Assembly (NCBI GenBank): GCA_934589155.1
Contig: CAKTNP010000006.1
Location: 50,967-114,966, forward strand
Direction: 5' to 3'
Length of the DNA stretch: 64,000 bases
Source: an uncultured Oscillospiraceae bacterium
GTDB lineage: Bacteria > Bacillota > Clostridia > Oscillospirales > Oscillospiraceae
The notes beneath the pieces are model-generated. The model saw nothing but the letters and a program-made list of their open reading frames with translations, made no database searches and was not told the origin of the DNA. The position numbers and the translations under genes were made by a program. Every line of letters begins with the position of its first letter. The first letter of the stretch is position 1. This document shows, in pieces, positions 9,565 to 16,197 of the stretch.

Positions 9565-10385
9565 TGGGTATCCTCCCGCTTTTTCGCCATTTTCTTTCGA
9601 TATGTCATCCAAACCCCGCTGTATAGGATCTTATCCAACAGGGCCTTGTCCTGGACCAGGGGCAGCCGCTCAAAGGCCGCGGCGCTGGCGGACATTTCCT
9701 GGACCAGGATGTTCTCCCAGTCCTGTGGGGTGGTCTTCGTCTGCAGAAGGGGGTTGTAGCTCCCCCGCTTTTTGTCCCGGTCATAGTCCACGCAGGCATC
9801 GGCCAGGTAAATAAACCGGCCCAGGGCCATGGCCATGTCCCCCAGGGCCTCAGACCATCGGTCCACCCGGTACCGGAACAGCTCCGCCATAAGCCGGCCG
9901 AAGCAGTTGGCGGGCTCGTCCGGGTTGGGACAGTTGGCCTTTTCCAGCTCCCCCAGCTGCCGGATGCAGTCTTCTATGGCGGCGCACTGCCGGGGAAACT
10001 GCTCCCGGATCCGGGGCAGAGATCCTCCCAGGACCCGGGAGGCCCCCAGGGACCAGAGGTTCCTGTCGTCCTGCCAATCGTCCCGGCAGTTGTAATAGGC
10101 CAGGGCTACGTTCATTTGGGCGGCATAATCCAGGATCTCGCTCTCCGCCGGGCGACAGCCCCGAATGGGGTGCAGGGCGCAGAACCGCCGCCGGGTCTGC
10201 TCCTCCGGCTCATACAAGCTGGAAAGGGTCAGGGACAGAAAGGCCATGTCATAGCTGAGGCACAGGCGGCAGGGGCCGGAGCAGGTCCTGCCCATGGCCT
10301 TGCAGATCCCGCAGTAGTGGGCCCGGTAGCGGTCCAGCTCCGCCGGGGTCAGCTCCTTTGGATTGGCCATTACAAAGCCGAACAT
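9561..10385 (-). CDS. DUF5685 family protein
   Basis: Cytosolic protein of 274 residues with an N-terminal Cys cluster (HYCGICKAMG, SGPCRLCLSYD), a helical body, and a late acidic DACVDYDRDKKRG motif that resembles an isoprenoid-synthase-like fold. I recognise it as the DUF5685 family; no biochemical role is established. It is coupled (ATGA) to the J-domain gene, an arrangement I recall as recurrent in Clostridia, which suggests the pair acts together, perhaps on folding or metal handling. That is inference. Confidence 0.75.
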   Translation of the reverse strand: MFGFVMANPKELTPAELDRYRAHYCGICKAMGRTCSGPCRLCLSYDMAFLSLTLSSLYEPEEQTRRRFCALHPIRGCRPAESEILDYAAQMNVALAYYNCRDDWQDDRNLWSLGASRVLGGSLPRIREQFPRQCAAIEDCIRQLGELEKANCPNPDEPANCFGRLMAELFRYRVDRWSEALGDMAMALGRFIYLADACVDYDRDKKRGSYNPLLQTKTTPQDWENILVQEMSASAAAFERLPLVQDKALLDKILYSGVWMTYRKKMAKKREDTQ

Positions 10386-10423
10386 CCGCGATGCCCCCTT
10401 CCCCTTCTTTTCTGTACTTAGTT

Positions 10424-10452
10424 ATAGTACCACAAAAGCCCCGGTTTGTGAA
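10424..10452 (-). promoter_or_regulatory. Promoter of DUF5685/J-domain pair
   Basis: Minus-strand TTCACA (10447-10452), 17-bp spacer, TACTAT (10424-10429), 38 bp before the start codon. Confidence 0.55.
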
Positions 10453-10471
10453 CAGGGTATAAATTTTTACA

Positions 10472-10499
10472 AAAAAAGCGGGCATTGCAGCCCGCTTTT
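10472..10499 (-). terminator. Terminator of BrkB-family gene
   Basis: Stem AAAAGCGGGC/GCCCGCTTTT with a six-base loop. The minus strand continues with a run of seven T. It overlaps the stop codon of the membrane protein gene. Confidence 0.8.
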
Positions 10500-11418
10500 A
10501 GATCGTGGCATCTTGCCCGGAGCCCTCCGGCGGCGGGGACGGGGCTTTCTTCCGCTTTTTCTTCCTGCGGAGCACGTAGCCCATGTCCATGAGCCACTTA
10601 TTCAGGGCTCCGCCGTAGAACAGGATCGCCATACAGATATACAGCCACAGCATGGCCAGTGCCACGGCGGAAAGGCTGCCGTAAATGGCGGGATAGTTGC
10701 TGAAATGATCCACGTAAATGGAAAACAGATCTGAGAAGATCAGCCACCCCAAAGAGGCGAACATGGCCCCGGGCAGAGAGGTCAGAAGCCGGTTCCGTCG
10801 GTTGGGCAAAGTCATAAACATGGCGGTAAACAGCAGCGTCTGTAAAAAGAACAGGACGAAGAACCGAACGGGCAGGATCCGATCCAGCAGCAGGATCACG
10901 GGATGGTGGGTCACGGGGATCTCGTCGGCAATGGTCTGGCCGAACACGTGAATGGCCAGGGTCAGGATCAGGATCACGATGAAGAGCACCATGTAAAACA
11001 CGCTCATGAGCCGGGTGTAGACATAGCCCCGGTCCTCCCGCACGGCGTAGATCCGGTTCAGGCCCTTGATGATGCCGTAGATCCCCCGGGATGCGGACCA
11101 TACCGCCGCCAGAGCCGACACGGACACCAGCACCGTGGAGCTGGAATCGTAGAGGCTGTTGACCAGTTTGGCAATGATGGGCGTCAGGGCCTCCGGCACG
11201 AAGGCTTCCAAAGCGTTGATGAGAACGCTGCTGTCCAAACTGGTGTACCGGAGCAGGGCCAGCAGCAGAAGGATCGTGGGCAGGGCCGCCATGATGATAA
11301 AATAGGAGGCGTTGGCGGCATAGGCGGGAATGTCCAGCCCCGCCACCATGTACAGCGTCTGGTACACTCTGCCAATCCAGCTCCGGCTGTTCATGAGCCG
11401 CCTGTGGAGTTTATGCAC
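10498..11418 (-). CDS. YihY/BrkB-family inner membrane protein
   Basis: Polytopic membrane protein of 306 residues with about six hydrophobic segments and the family signature near residues 33-50 (AANASYFIIMAALPTILLL) and 108-118 (VWSASRGIYG). The C-terminus is a basic tail (RRKKKRKK). The old annotation as ribonuclease BN was wrong for this family; the function is unknown, with transport or envelope roles proposed. The start is GTG 11418 with AAAGGAGGCGGC upstream. A good promoter precedes it, and it is monocistronic. Confidence 0.85.
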   Translation of the reverse strand: MHKLHRRLMNSRSWIGRVYQTLYMVAGLDIPAYAANASYFIIMAALPTILLLLALLRYTSLDSSVLINALEAFVPEALTPIIAKLVNSLYDSSSTVLVSVSALAAVWSASRGIYGIIKGLNRIYAVREDRGYVYTRLMSVFYMVLFIVILILTLAIHVFGQTIADEIPVTHHPVILLLDRILPVRFFVLFFLQTLLFTAMFMTLPNRRNRLLTSLPGAMFASLGWLIFSDLFSIYVDHFSNYPAIYGSLSAVALAMLWLYICMAILFYGGALNKWLMDMGYVLRRKKKRKKAPSPPPEGSGQDATI

Positions 11419-11469
11419 GGCGCCGCCTCCTTTCCAAATCCCGTATTGATTCCAAGCCTATCCTGTATT

Positions 11470-11498
11470 ATAATACCCGTGTCCTGCCGGGATTTCAA
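11470..11498 (-). promoter_or_regulatory. Promoter of BrkB-family gene
   Basis: Minus-strand TTGAAA (11493-11498), 17-bp spacer, TATTAT (11470-11475). Confidence 0.6.
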
Positions 11499-11535
11499 GC
11501 AGAAAAAAGCGAGGGCCCGGCCAACGGCGCAAAAA

Positions 11536-11563
11536 AGGCGGAGCGGTCTCGGCCGCTCCGCCC
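11536..11563 (-). terminator. Terminator of DUF1540 gene
   Basis: Ten-base GC stem (GGCGGAGCGG/CCGCTCCGCC) followed on the minus strand by six T. Confidence 0.8.
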
Positions 11564-11575
11564 GGTTTCCCCGGA

Positions 11576-11743
11576 TCACTTCTTGCGGAAGGACATGCAG
11601 TCCGTGCACTGGTCCATGGAGGGGTTGGACTCATGGGTCCCCACCAGGATCTTGTCCAGGGAACAGTAGTTGGCGCCGGTGCAATGGTTGGCACACTGGT
11701 TCACGGTGCACTCGATGCACTTGTTCTCACACTGCGTATTCAT
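11576..11743 (-). CDS. DUF1540 small Cys-rich protein
   Basis: A 55-residue protein with eight cysteines: CENKCIECTVNQC, then C, C and a C-terminal CTDCMSF. The CxVxxC...C...C spacing is that of DUF1540, small clostridial proteins presumed to bind metal; some are reported as sporulation-associated. Start ATG 11743 has AAAGGAGGCG upstream. Transcribed alone, divergently from rpe. No function is proven. Confidence 0.85.
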   Translation of the reverse strand: MNTQCENKCIECTVNQCANHCTGANYCSLDKILVGTHESNPSMDQCTDCMSFRKK

Positions 11744-11940
11744 GGCTACGCCTCCTTTCCCAAAAGGGTCGGGAGTAGTATGCCCGGGAATTTTCCGGCG
11801 CAATCCGGTAAATTTTGGAAAGTTGGATCCTGGTACCCGGGAGACGGCTCCTTCTGCGTTGGGTCTGGAGGCCCGCTGCCGTCCCCTGGATATTCTATTC
11901 TCCGCGCCCTTTGGGGGTGCGAATTTTGGAGGTTTTTGAA

Positions 11941-12591
11941 ATGGCGAAGGTATCTCCCTCGATCCTGGCGGCAGATTTCGTGAATCTGGAACGGGACGTC
12001 CGGGGCCTGGCGGCAGCCGGGGCGGACTATGTCCACGTGGACGTAATGGACGGAGCATTTGTCCCCAACATCACCATCGGCATCCCCGTGGTGGCGGCCC
12101 TGCGGCGGGTGACGGAGCTGCCCCTGGACGTGCACCTGATGATCGACCGGCCCCTGCGGTATGTGGACCGGTTCTGTGAAGCGGGGGCGGACATTCTGAC
12201 GGTCCATGTGGAGGCCGACTCGCCCGAAAACACCCTGGAGGCCCTGAAGCGAATCCGGTCCCACGGGGTCCGGGCCGCCGTCAGCGTCAAGCCCAAGACC
12301 CCGGCAGAGACGGTGCTGCCCTTTCTTCCCTACTGCGACCTCATTCTGGTCATGACCGTGGAGCCGGGCTTCGGCGGCCAGAGCTTCATGGTGGATATGA
12401 TGCCCAAGCTCCAAACCATCCGAGGCTATATCGACAGTCAGAACCCCCGGTGCGAGCTGGAGGTGGACGGCGGTGTCAACGAGAAAACCGCCGAAACCTG
12501 CAAGGAAAACGGTGCCAACGTGCTGGTGGCAGGCTCCGCCTACTTCAAGGCCCCGGACCCCGGCGCCTTCGTCCGGGCCCTCCAGGCGTGA
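11941..12591 (+). CDS. rpe: Ribulose-phosphate 3-epimerase
   Basis: Metalloenzyme interconverting D-ribulose 5-phosphate and D-xylulose 5-phosphate in the pentose phosphate pathway. The 216-residue TIM barrel has the family landmarks: PSILAADF at the start, HVDVMDG and HLMI metal-site motifs, MTVEPGFGGQSF phosphate loop and LEVDGGVN. The ATG at 11941 has GGAGG upstream; the longer frame to 11815 has no support. The 197-bp gap to the divergent DUF1540 gene contains no obvious riboswitch. Confidence 0.97.
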   Translation: MAKVSPSILAADFVNLERDVRGLAAAGADYVHVDVMDGAFVPNITIGIPVVAALRRVTELPLDVHLMIDRPLRYVDRFCEAGADILTVHVEADSPENTLEALKRIRSHGVRAAVSVKPKTPAETVLPFLPYCDLILVMTVEPGFGGQSFMVDMMPKLQTIRGYIDSQNPRCELEVDGGVNEKTAETCKENGANVLVAGSAYFKAPDPGAFVRALQA

Positions 12592-12609
12592 CCCCTTTAC
12601 AAGAAAACG

Positions 12610-12642
12610 GCCAGCCCTCAAGCATTGAGGGCTGGCTTTATT
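12610..12642. terminator. Bidirectional terminator, rpe / XRE regulator
   Basis: Twelve-base stem GCCAGCCCTCAA/TTGAGGGCTGGC with a GCA loop, followed by TTTATTT on the plus strand. It serves convergent rpe and the XRE-TPR gene. Confidence 0.85.
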
Positions 12643-13480
12643 TCTGCTTTGCCGCGTAAAAATAGGCCGATTTGTAGTCCTCCATTTCCCGATAGCAGGT
12701 CTCCAGGGGCTCATAGGTGACCCGGGGATCCCCGCCGGTCTCCTCCAGCAGGCGCTCCGCCCTTCGGTATGCCTCCGCCGCCTGGAGGTAGTTCTTTTCC
12801 TGGAGGAAGCTCTCCCCCAGCAGCAGCGCCTTCTCAGCTCCCTCGGGCACCAGTTCCAAAGCGTTCCGGGCCTCGCCGGGCCGTTGGTCGTTCAGTGCCT
12901 TGCGGGCCAGCAGCCGGGCCAGCCGGGCGCCGTCCCGCCCCGCCGCCTCATACAACTCCCCTAGGGCCTCGCTCAGGGCCCCGGGCTCCTGCTCCCCCAG
13001 GGCCGCCCGCAGCAGCAGGGGGCGCAGCCCCGCACCGCCGTAGATCGTCTCTTTCCCGGCGTCCAGACTCTGCCGGATCAGGGCCTCGGCATAGGGCCCT
13101 TTCCCCTCCCGGGCCGCCTGCTCCGCCTGACCATAGGCGCAGAGGCTCAAAAGGTGCCAATACTCCGGGTCAAGGATCTCATCCCCGGGGCGATAGCCCT
13201 CCAGGGTCTCCAGGGCCCCGGCCCACTTTCCTTCCCCGAACAGCCTCCGTGCCGCCAGGATCCGGGGCAGGTCGGGGGAGGCCACGGTGTCCTCCTCCAG
13301 GAAAAAACTGACGGGCTTGCCCAGCCCCGCCGCCAGATACCGCAGGGTATCCATGGAGGGCTTGGCCTGGCCGTTTTCGATCTGGGACAGCATATTCCGG
13401 GTGATCCGATCCCCGCAGAGCTGCCGCTGGCTCAGGCCCTTTTCCAGCCGGGCCCGGCGGAGTTTTTCGCCCAATTCCAT
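12638..13480 (-). CDS. XRE-family regulator with TPR-like sensor domain
   Basis: Transcriptional regulator of 280 residues. Residues 1-62 form an XRE helix-turn-helix (LGEKLRRARLEKGLSQRQL, ENGQAKPSMDTLRYLAAGLG). The remainder is a run of amphipathic helix pairs rich in Ala/Leu (for example KALLLGESFLQEKNYLQAAEAY), as in TPR-type RRNPP peptide-sensing regulators. No small signal-peptide gene is visible next to it. It is divergent from a membrane protein gene 123 bp away, a likely target. Confidence 0.85.
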   Translation of the reverse strand: MELGEKLRRARLEKGLSQRQLCGDRITRNMLSQIENGQAKPSMDTLRYLAAGLGKPVSFFLEEDTVASPDLPRILAARRLFGEGKWAGALETLEGYRPGDEILDPEYWHLLSLCAYGQAEQAAREGKGPYAEALIRQSLDAGKETIYGGAGLRPLLLRAALGEQEPGALSEALGELYEAAGRDGARLARLLARKALNDQRPGEARNALELVPEGAEKALLLGESFLQEKNYLQAAEAYRRAERLLEETGGDPRVTYEPLETCYREMEDYKSAYFYAAKQK

Positions 13481-13553
13481 TGCGTTCCCTCCCCGCTTTT
13501 TCGTCCATTATATCAGGTTTTTCCCCGGGGCGCTACGGCTTTCCGAAAATCCC

Positions 13554-13582
13554 TTGCGAAATTGGTCCTGCTCTGCTAAAAT
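13554..13582 (+). promoter_or_regulatory. Promoter of membrane protein gene 13604
   Basis: TTGCGA, 17-bp spacer, TAAAAT, then GGATCGGAGG and the ATG 21 bp later. Confidence 0.6.
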
Positions 13583-13603
13583 GGGAGGATCGGAGGTGCT
13601 TTT

Positions 13604-14509
13604 ATGGAAAAACTACGGGGGCGCGACCTGCATCGCCAGGCCAAGGACGCCCTGAAACACGCTAAATTCCCGCCCCGGCGCTTCGTTTTGTGGTTTGCCC
13701 TGGGGCTGATCCTCACCAACTGCCTGTTGAGCCTATTATCCATCGGCGTGGACCTTATGACGGAGAACATGTCCACCCTGGCCAGTCTCAAGACCCGGAA
13801 CCTGCTTTATAGCCTGGATACCACCCTATCCCTGGCCTTTTCCGTGGCCCAGCTGTTCTGGAACTACTCCATGACGGTCTTTGCCCTGAAGGTCAGCCGG
13901 AACGAGGATTACAGCCTTGACACCCTGTGGGACGGTTTCCGTCTGTGGAAGCGGGCCCTGGGCGCCACCTTCTGGCCCGGTCTGCGGATCCTGGGTATGT
14001 ACTTTCTCATGGGCTTCGGCCTGATCCTTCTGTATTTGGTGGGCTCCGATTTTCTCCTGGCTGTAGGGTCCCTGGCCCTGGTCATCGGGCTGGTGGTCTA
14101 TGCCTACGGCTTCTGGATGGTGCCCTATCTGGCCCTGGACAATCTGGCCATCCCCACCGTGGCTCTGCCTGTCATGAGCCGCCGGGCCATGGCGGGCCGG
14201 AAGTGGCAGATCTTCCTGGTCCAGCTCCGCTTTCTGTGGTTCACCCTGCTCTGGAGCCTTCTGCAGCTGCTGCCGGACCTGTATTCCCTCAGTAAGGTCA
14301 CGGACTTTTCCGCCCTGCTGGCCGATCCCACTCTGGCCCTGCCCAGTCTCAGCCTGCGGGCGCAGCTGGTCTTCCTTGCGGTACAGACATTGGGCCTGTT
14401 CCTGCTGTCCCTGTGGAAACAGGGAGAAATTTCCACCACCTACGCCTGCGCCTACAACAAAATCCTGGAAGATCGCATGGACATAGCCCCCGCCCAGCCG
14501 GAAAACTAA
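13604..14509 (+). CDS. Polytopic membrane protein, unknown function
   Basis: A 301-residue protein with about six transmembrane helices (roughly 27-50, 75-95, 125-150, 155-180, 205-225, 250-275). I do not recognise the family; it resembles clostridial DUF975/GlpQ-membrane-type integral proteins only in general shape. Start ATG 13604 has CGGAGG eight bases upstream. Divergent from the XRE-TPR regulator, so it may be under its control. Not a transporter with a nucleotide-binding site or known motif. Confidence 0.7.
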   Translation: MEKLRGRDLHRQAKDALKHAKFPPRRFVLWFALGLILTNCLLSLLSIGVDLMTENMSTLASLKTRNLLYSLDTTLSLAFSVAQLFWNYSMTVFALKVSRNEDYSLDTLWDGFRLWKRALGATFWPGLRILGMYFLMGFGLILLYLVGSDFLLAVGSLALVIGLVVYAYGFWMVPYLALDNLAIPTVALPVMSRRAMAGRKWQIFLVQLRFLWFTLLWSLLQLLPDLYSLSKVTDFSALLADPTLALPSLSLRAQLVFLAVQTLGLFLLSLWKQGEISTTYACAYNKILEDRMDIAPAQPEN

Positions 14510-14568
14510 CCATCTCCGCCCCGCCCCGGCGGCGGGGCGAGCTTCTCCGGGAGTTTCCTATTTTGGGA

Positions 14569-14597
14569 TTGACAATCCGGAATAGCTATGATAAAAT
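14569..14597 (+). promoter_or_regulatory. Promoter of tRNA-Ser pair
   Basis: TTGACA, 17-bp spacer, TAAAAT; the first tRNA begins 20 bp after the -10 box. Confidence 0.8.
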
Positions 14598-14617
14598 AGC
14601 AAAGTCCTTGAGAGCAC

Positions 14618-14708
14618 GGAGAGATGTCCGAGCGGTTTAAGGAGCTGGTCTTGAAAACCAGTGACTCAGGAAACTGGGCCGTGGGTTCGAATCCCACTCT
14701 CTCCGCCA
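14618..14708 (+). tRNA. tRNA-Ser(UGA)
   Basis: 91-nt class II tRNA: acceptor GGAGAGA/TCTCTCC, anticodon stem CTGGT/ACCAG with loop CTTGAAA giving anticodon TGA, long variable arm (GACTCAGGAAACTGGGCC), T-loop GTTCGAATC, discriminator G and encoded CCA. Confidence 0.95.
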
Positions 14709-14744
14709 ACTTTTTCCTGCTTTCCATATGTTGTCTTTTCATTC

Positions 14745-14833
14745 GGAGTGATACCCAAGAGGCCGAAGGGGCTCCCCTGCTAAGGGAGTAGGCGGGTAAA
14801 ACCGCGCGAGAGTTCAAATCTCTCTCACTCCGC
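14745..14833 (+). tRNA. tRNA-Ser(GCU)
   Basis: 89-nt class II tRNA: acceptor GGAGTGA/TCACTCC, anticodon stem CTCCC/GGGAG with loop CTGCTAA giving anticodon GCT, long variable arm, T-loop GTTCAAATC, discriminator G and encoded CCA. 36 bp after tRNA-Ser(UGA), probably cotranscribed. Confidence 0.95.
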
Positions 14834-14841
14834 CATAGAAA

Positions 14842-14893
14842 GACTTTCCCAGGCGTTGGTAAGATCCAGCGCCTGGGAAGGACATTCTATTTT
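14842..14893 (+). terminator. Hairpin after the tRNA pair, probable terminator
   Basis: Ten-base stem TTCCCAGGCG/CGCCTGGGAA, then a T-rich stretch (ATTCTATTTTCC) rather than a pure T run. Confidence 0.5.
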
Positions 14894-14904
14894 CCTTGAA
14901 ATGG

Positions 14905-15130
14905 GTATAGAGATAGCGTGCGTGAATGATCTAAGCGGATGGACAGGAAGTTCGCAGCCGGTGTGCCCGGTAGCTTATCACGAACGCAAGGTCAATTCCT
15001 CGGTACAGAAATGTGCCGTCCTCGCCCGAACGAGTTGGACGCCCACCTCAGACGTTTCCCGGCAAGACCATTTTGCCAGGGTTAGAGCTATGGGTATATC
15101 CGCTCAGTATATGGCATTGCGAAATGCCGT
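14905..15130 (+). ncRNA. Candidate structured RNA, unknown class
   Basis: No credible protein is encoded on either strand. On the plus strand a series of stems can be drawn: 14916-14925 with 14978-14987 (one mismatch), GGTACA-GAAA-TGTGCC at 15002-15017, CTCG/CGAG at 15021-15034, GGCAA/TTGCC at 15061-15077 and GGCATT-GCGA-AATGCC at 15113-15128. Two loops are GNRA tetraloops on the plus strand only, which argues for transcription in that direction. It does not match RNase P RNA, tmRNA, SRP RNA or 6S RNA as I know them. It could also be the worn remnant of a mobile element. Evidence is by eye only. Confidence 0.35.
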
Positions 15131-15131
15131 C

Positions 15132-15160
15132 TTGACAAACACACCGTGATTTGGTATGAT
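15132..15160 (+). promoter_or_regulatory. Strong promoter of small RNA
   Basis: Consensus TTGACA, 17-bp spacer, TATGAT, directly after the last hairpin of the structured patch and pointing into an 80-nt unit with a terminator. Confidence 0.75.
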
Positions 15161-15210
15161 GTCGGTAACTTGATTTCGCTAGTCGCTTTATCAAGGTACA
15201 GGCAGAAGCC

Positions 15211-15243
15211 TTAATGATCTCCCTGTTGTCGCAGGGAGATCAT
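15211..15243 (-). CDS. Ten-codon ORF MISLRQQGDH on antisense transcript
   Basis: Minus-strand ORF with a good ribosome site (AGGAG, five bases upstream of ATG 15243) and promoter 15264-15292. Its ten codons lie exactly in the inverted repeat that forms the terminator of the opposed small RNA. It could be a leader peptide or chance. No downstream gene on this strand follows within 700 bp. Confidence 0.3.
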   Translation of the reverse strand: MISLRQQGDH

Positions 15244-15248
15244 TTTTT
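15213..15248 (+). terminator. Terminator of small RNA
   Basis: Perfect 13-base stem AATGATCTCCCTG/CAGGGAGATCATT with a six-base loop and a run of six T. Confidence 0.85.
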
Positions 15249-15263
15249 CTCCTGCTGTTTTGC

Positions 15264-15292
15264 AGTTTAGCACATCAAGCACATCATGTCAA
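15264..15292 (-). promoter_or_regulatory. Opposed promoter
   Basis: Minus-strand TTGACA (15287-15292), 17-bp spacer, TAAACT (15264-15269). Transcription would start near 15257 and run back through the small RNA. Confidence 0.6.
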
Positions 15293-15330
15293 TTTTTTTA
15301 ATGCCAGAGTCTCGAAAAATTTTATGAGAT

Positions 15331-15354
15331 ACACTTCAAATCAATTTGAAGTGT
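15331..15354. repeat. Perfect 11-bp inverted repeat
   Basis: ACACTTCAAAT, two bases, ATTTGAAGTGT. It is short and has no T tail, so it looks like a protein binding site. The gap 15249-15432 otherwise holds only the opposed promoter and a terminator. Confidence 0.5.
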
Positions 15355-15388
15355 CGTAGCTTTCAATATAGGAAATCTTATAAGTAAT

Positions 15389-15425
15389 GATTCCGGACCG
15401 TGGAAACGATCCGGGATTTTTGATT
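15389..15425 (+). terminator. Terminator-like hairpin facing gene 15433
   Basis: Imperfect 12-base stem ATTCCGGACCGT/ACGATCCGGGAT with a GGAA loop, then TTTTTGATTT on the plus strand. Confidence 0.55.
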
Positions 15426-15432
15426 TCTACTG

Positions 15433-15723
15433 TCATTTTCCTTTTGGTTTTCGCTTTCCTAGGATCTTTCGGTAAATATCCCTATCTCCCTTTGGAATTT
15501 CAAGAATGGCCATGACTTCCTCCAGGTCCTTCTCCAGCTGCCGCATGAGGATCACCATGATCCGCAGGGTGGTGTCTATCTGGGCTCCACGCTGAATGGA
15601 GGTCCGGTCTGCGTCCTCTCCATGCTGAACGCCGAGCTTATAAGCAGCCAGCAGTTTGGTGTCGGTGTCGGCCTGGCCGGTCAGCAGCTGGGCATCGGCC
15701 AAGGCTTGCTCATACTTTGTCAT
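15433..15723 (-). CDS. Hypothetical protein, 96 residues
   Basis: Small basic, mostly helical protein. The N-terminal half has an ALADAQLL-TGQADTDTKLLAAYKLG helix pair and the C-terminus is Lys-rich (KRKPKGK). I do not recognise a family. ATG 15723 has an excellent AGGAGGAAAG site. It lies 50 bp after hepT with a hairpin (15748-15765) between, in the accessory patch, so it may be cargo of the same element. Confidence 0.6.
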   Translation of the reverse strand: MTKYEQALADAQLLTGQADTDTKLLAAYKLGVQHGEDADRTSIQRGAQIDTTLRIMVILMRQLEKDLEEVMAILEIPKGDRDIYRKILGKRKPKGK

Positions 15724-15747
15724 TTTCTCTTTCCTCCTAGTAAAATA

Positions 15748-15772
15748 GCCGCCCCGAAGGGCGGCTTTCGTT
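15748..15772. terminator. Hairpin between hepT and gene 15433
   Basis: Stem GCCGCCC/GGGCGGC. T-rich sequence follows on the plus strand (TTTCGTTTTTA) and TATTTTA on the minus strand, so it may end hepT transcription. Confidence 0.55.
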
Positions 15773-15773
15773 T

Positions 15774-16181
15774 TTATAGCTCAGGCTCCCAATCTTCTTG
15801 GACAGCCTCGGAATCTTTTCTGCGCTGTGGCTGCTGCTCCCGAGAGATATATTCGTTGCAGAAGTCACGCAGCACAGGAATATCTGTGGTCGCTGTTTCC
15901 CATATAATATCCCGGTCCATGTGTCCATAGTTATGGGCGAATAGATTTCGCATGGCCTTGATCGGACCCCATTGGATCCGACCAGAGGTTTCCTTGCGGA
16001 ACTCGTCCGAGAGACCGCCGGATAACTCACCGATCTGCATGATCGAAAAGGATATGGACCGCTGGTAATCGTGGTCAGCATCGAATACAGTAAAGTCCTT
16101 TCCATATCGCTTTATGGTATTCTGAATCTCCACGTAATAATCTCGAATGTGGGAAAGCCGTTGTAAATCAGGAGACAGCAT
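15774..16181 (-). CDS. hepT: HepT-like ribonuclease (DUF86)
   Basis: Toxin-type HEPN ribonuclease of the HepT/MntA system, 135 residues. The catalytic Rx4HxY motif is intact (RNLFAHNY, about residue 88), preceded by the usual helical QIGELSGGLSDEFR segment. In the family a nucleotidyltransferase (MntA) adenylylates the Tyr of this motif to block it. The start ATG 16181 has AAAGGGTG upstream; longer starts lack one. Its partner is not adjacent: the only MNT gene here is 740 bp away, on the other strand and truncated. Confidence 0.85.
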   Translation of the reverse strand: MLSPDLQRLSHIRDYYVEIQNTIKRYGKDFTVFDADHDYQRSISFSIMQIGELSGGLSDEFRKETSGRIQWGPIKAMRNLFAHNYGHMDRDIIWETATTDIPVLRDFCNEYISREQQPQRRKDSEAVQEDWEPEL

Positions 16182-16197
16182 ACAAACACACCCTTTC

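Larger units (their letters stand above)
15167..15248 (+). ncRNA. Candidate small RNA, about 80 nt
   Basis: Bounded by the promoter at 15132-15160 and the terminator at 15213-15248. It folds as a hairpin CTTGAT/ATCAAG (15169-15195), a small AGGC-AGAA-GCCT hairpin (15200-15211) and the terminator stem. There is no open reading frame with a ribosome site on this strand. An opposed promoter gives an overlapping transcript, as in type I toxin-antitoxin or antisense pairs. Function unknown. Confidence 0.5.

Noticed and set aside
15081..15092. GTTAGAGCTATG, resembling the anti-repeat of type II CRISPR tracrRNA
   Set aside because: Too short to mean anything, and there are no cas genes or repeat arrays in the window.
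14856..15149. 97-codon ORF over the structured patch
   Set aside because: No ribosome site and unlikely sequence; the stretch is better explained by RNA stems.
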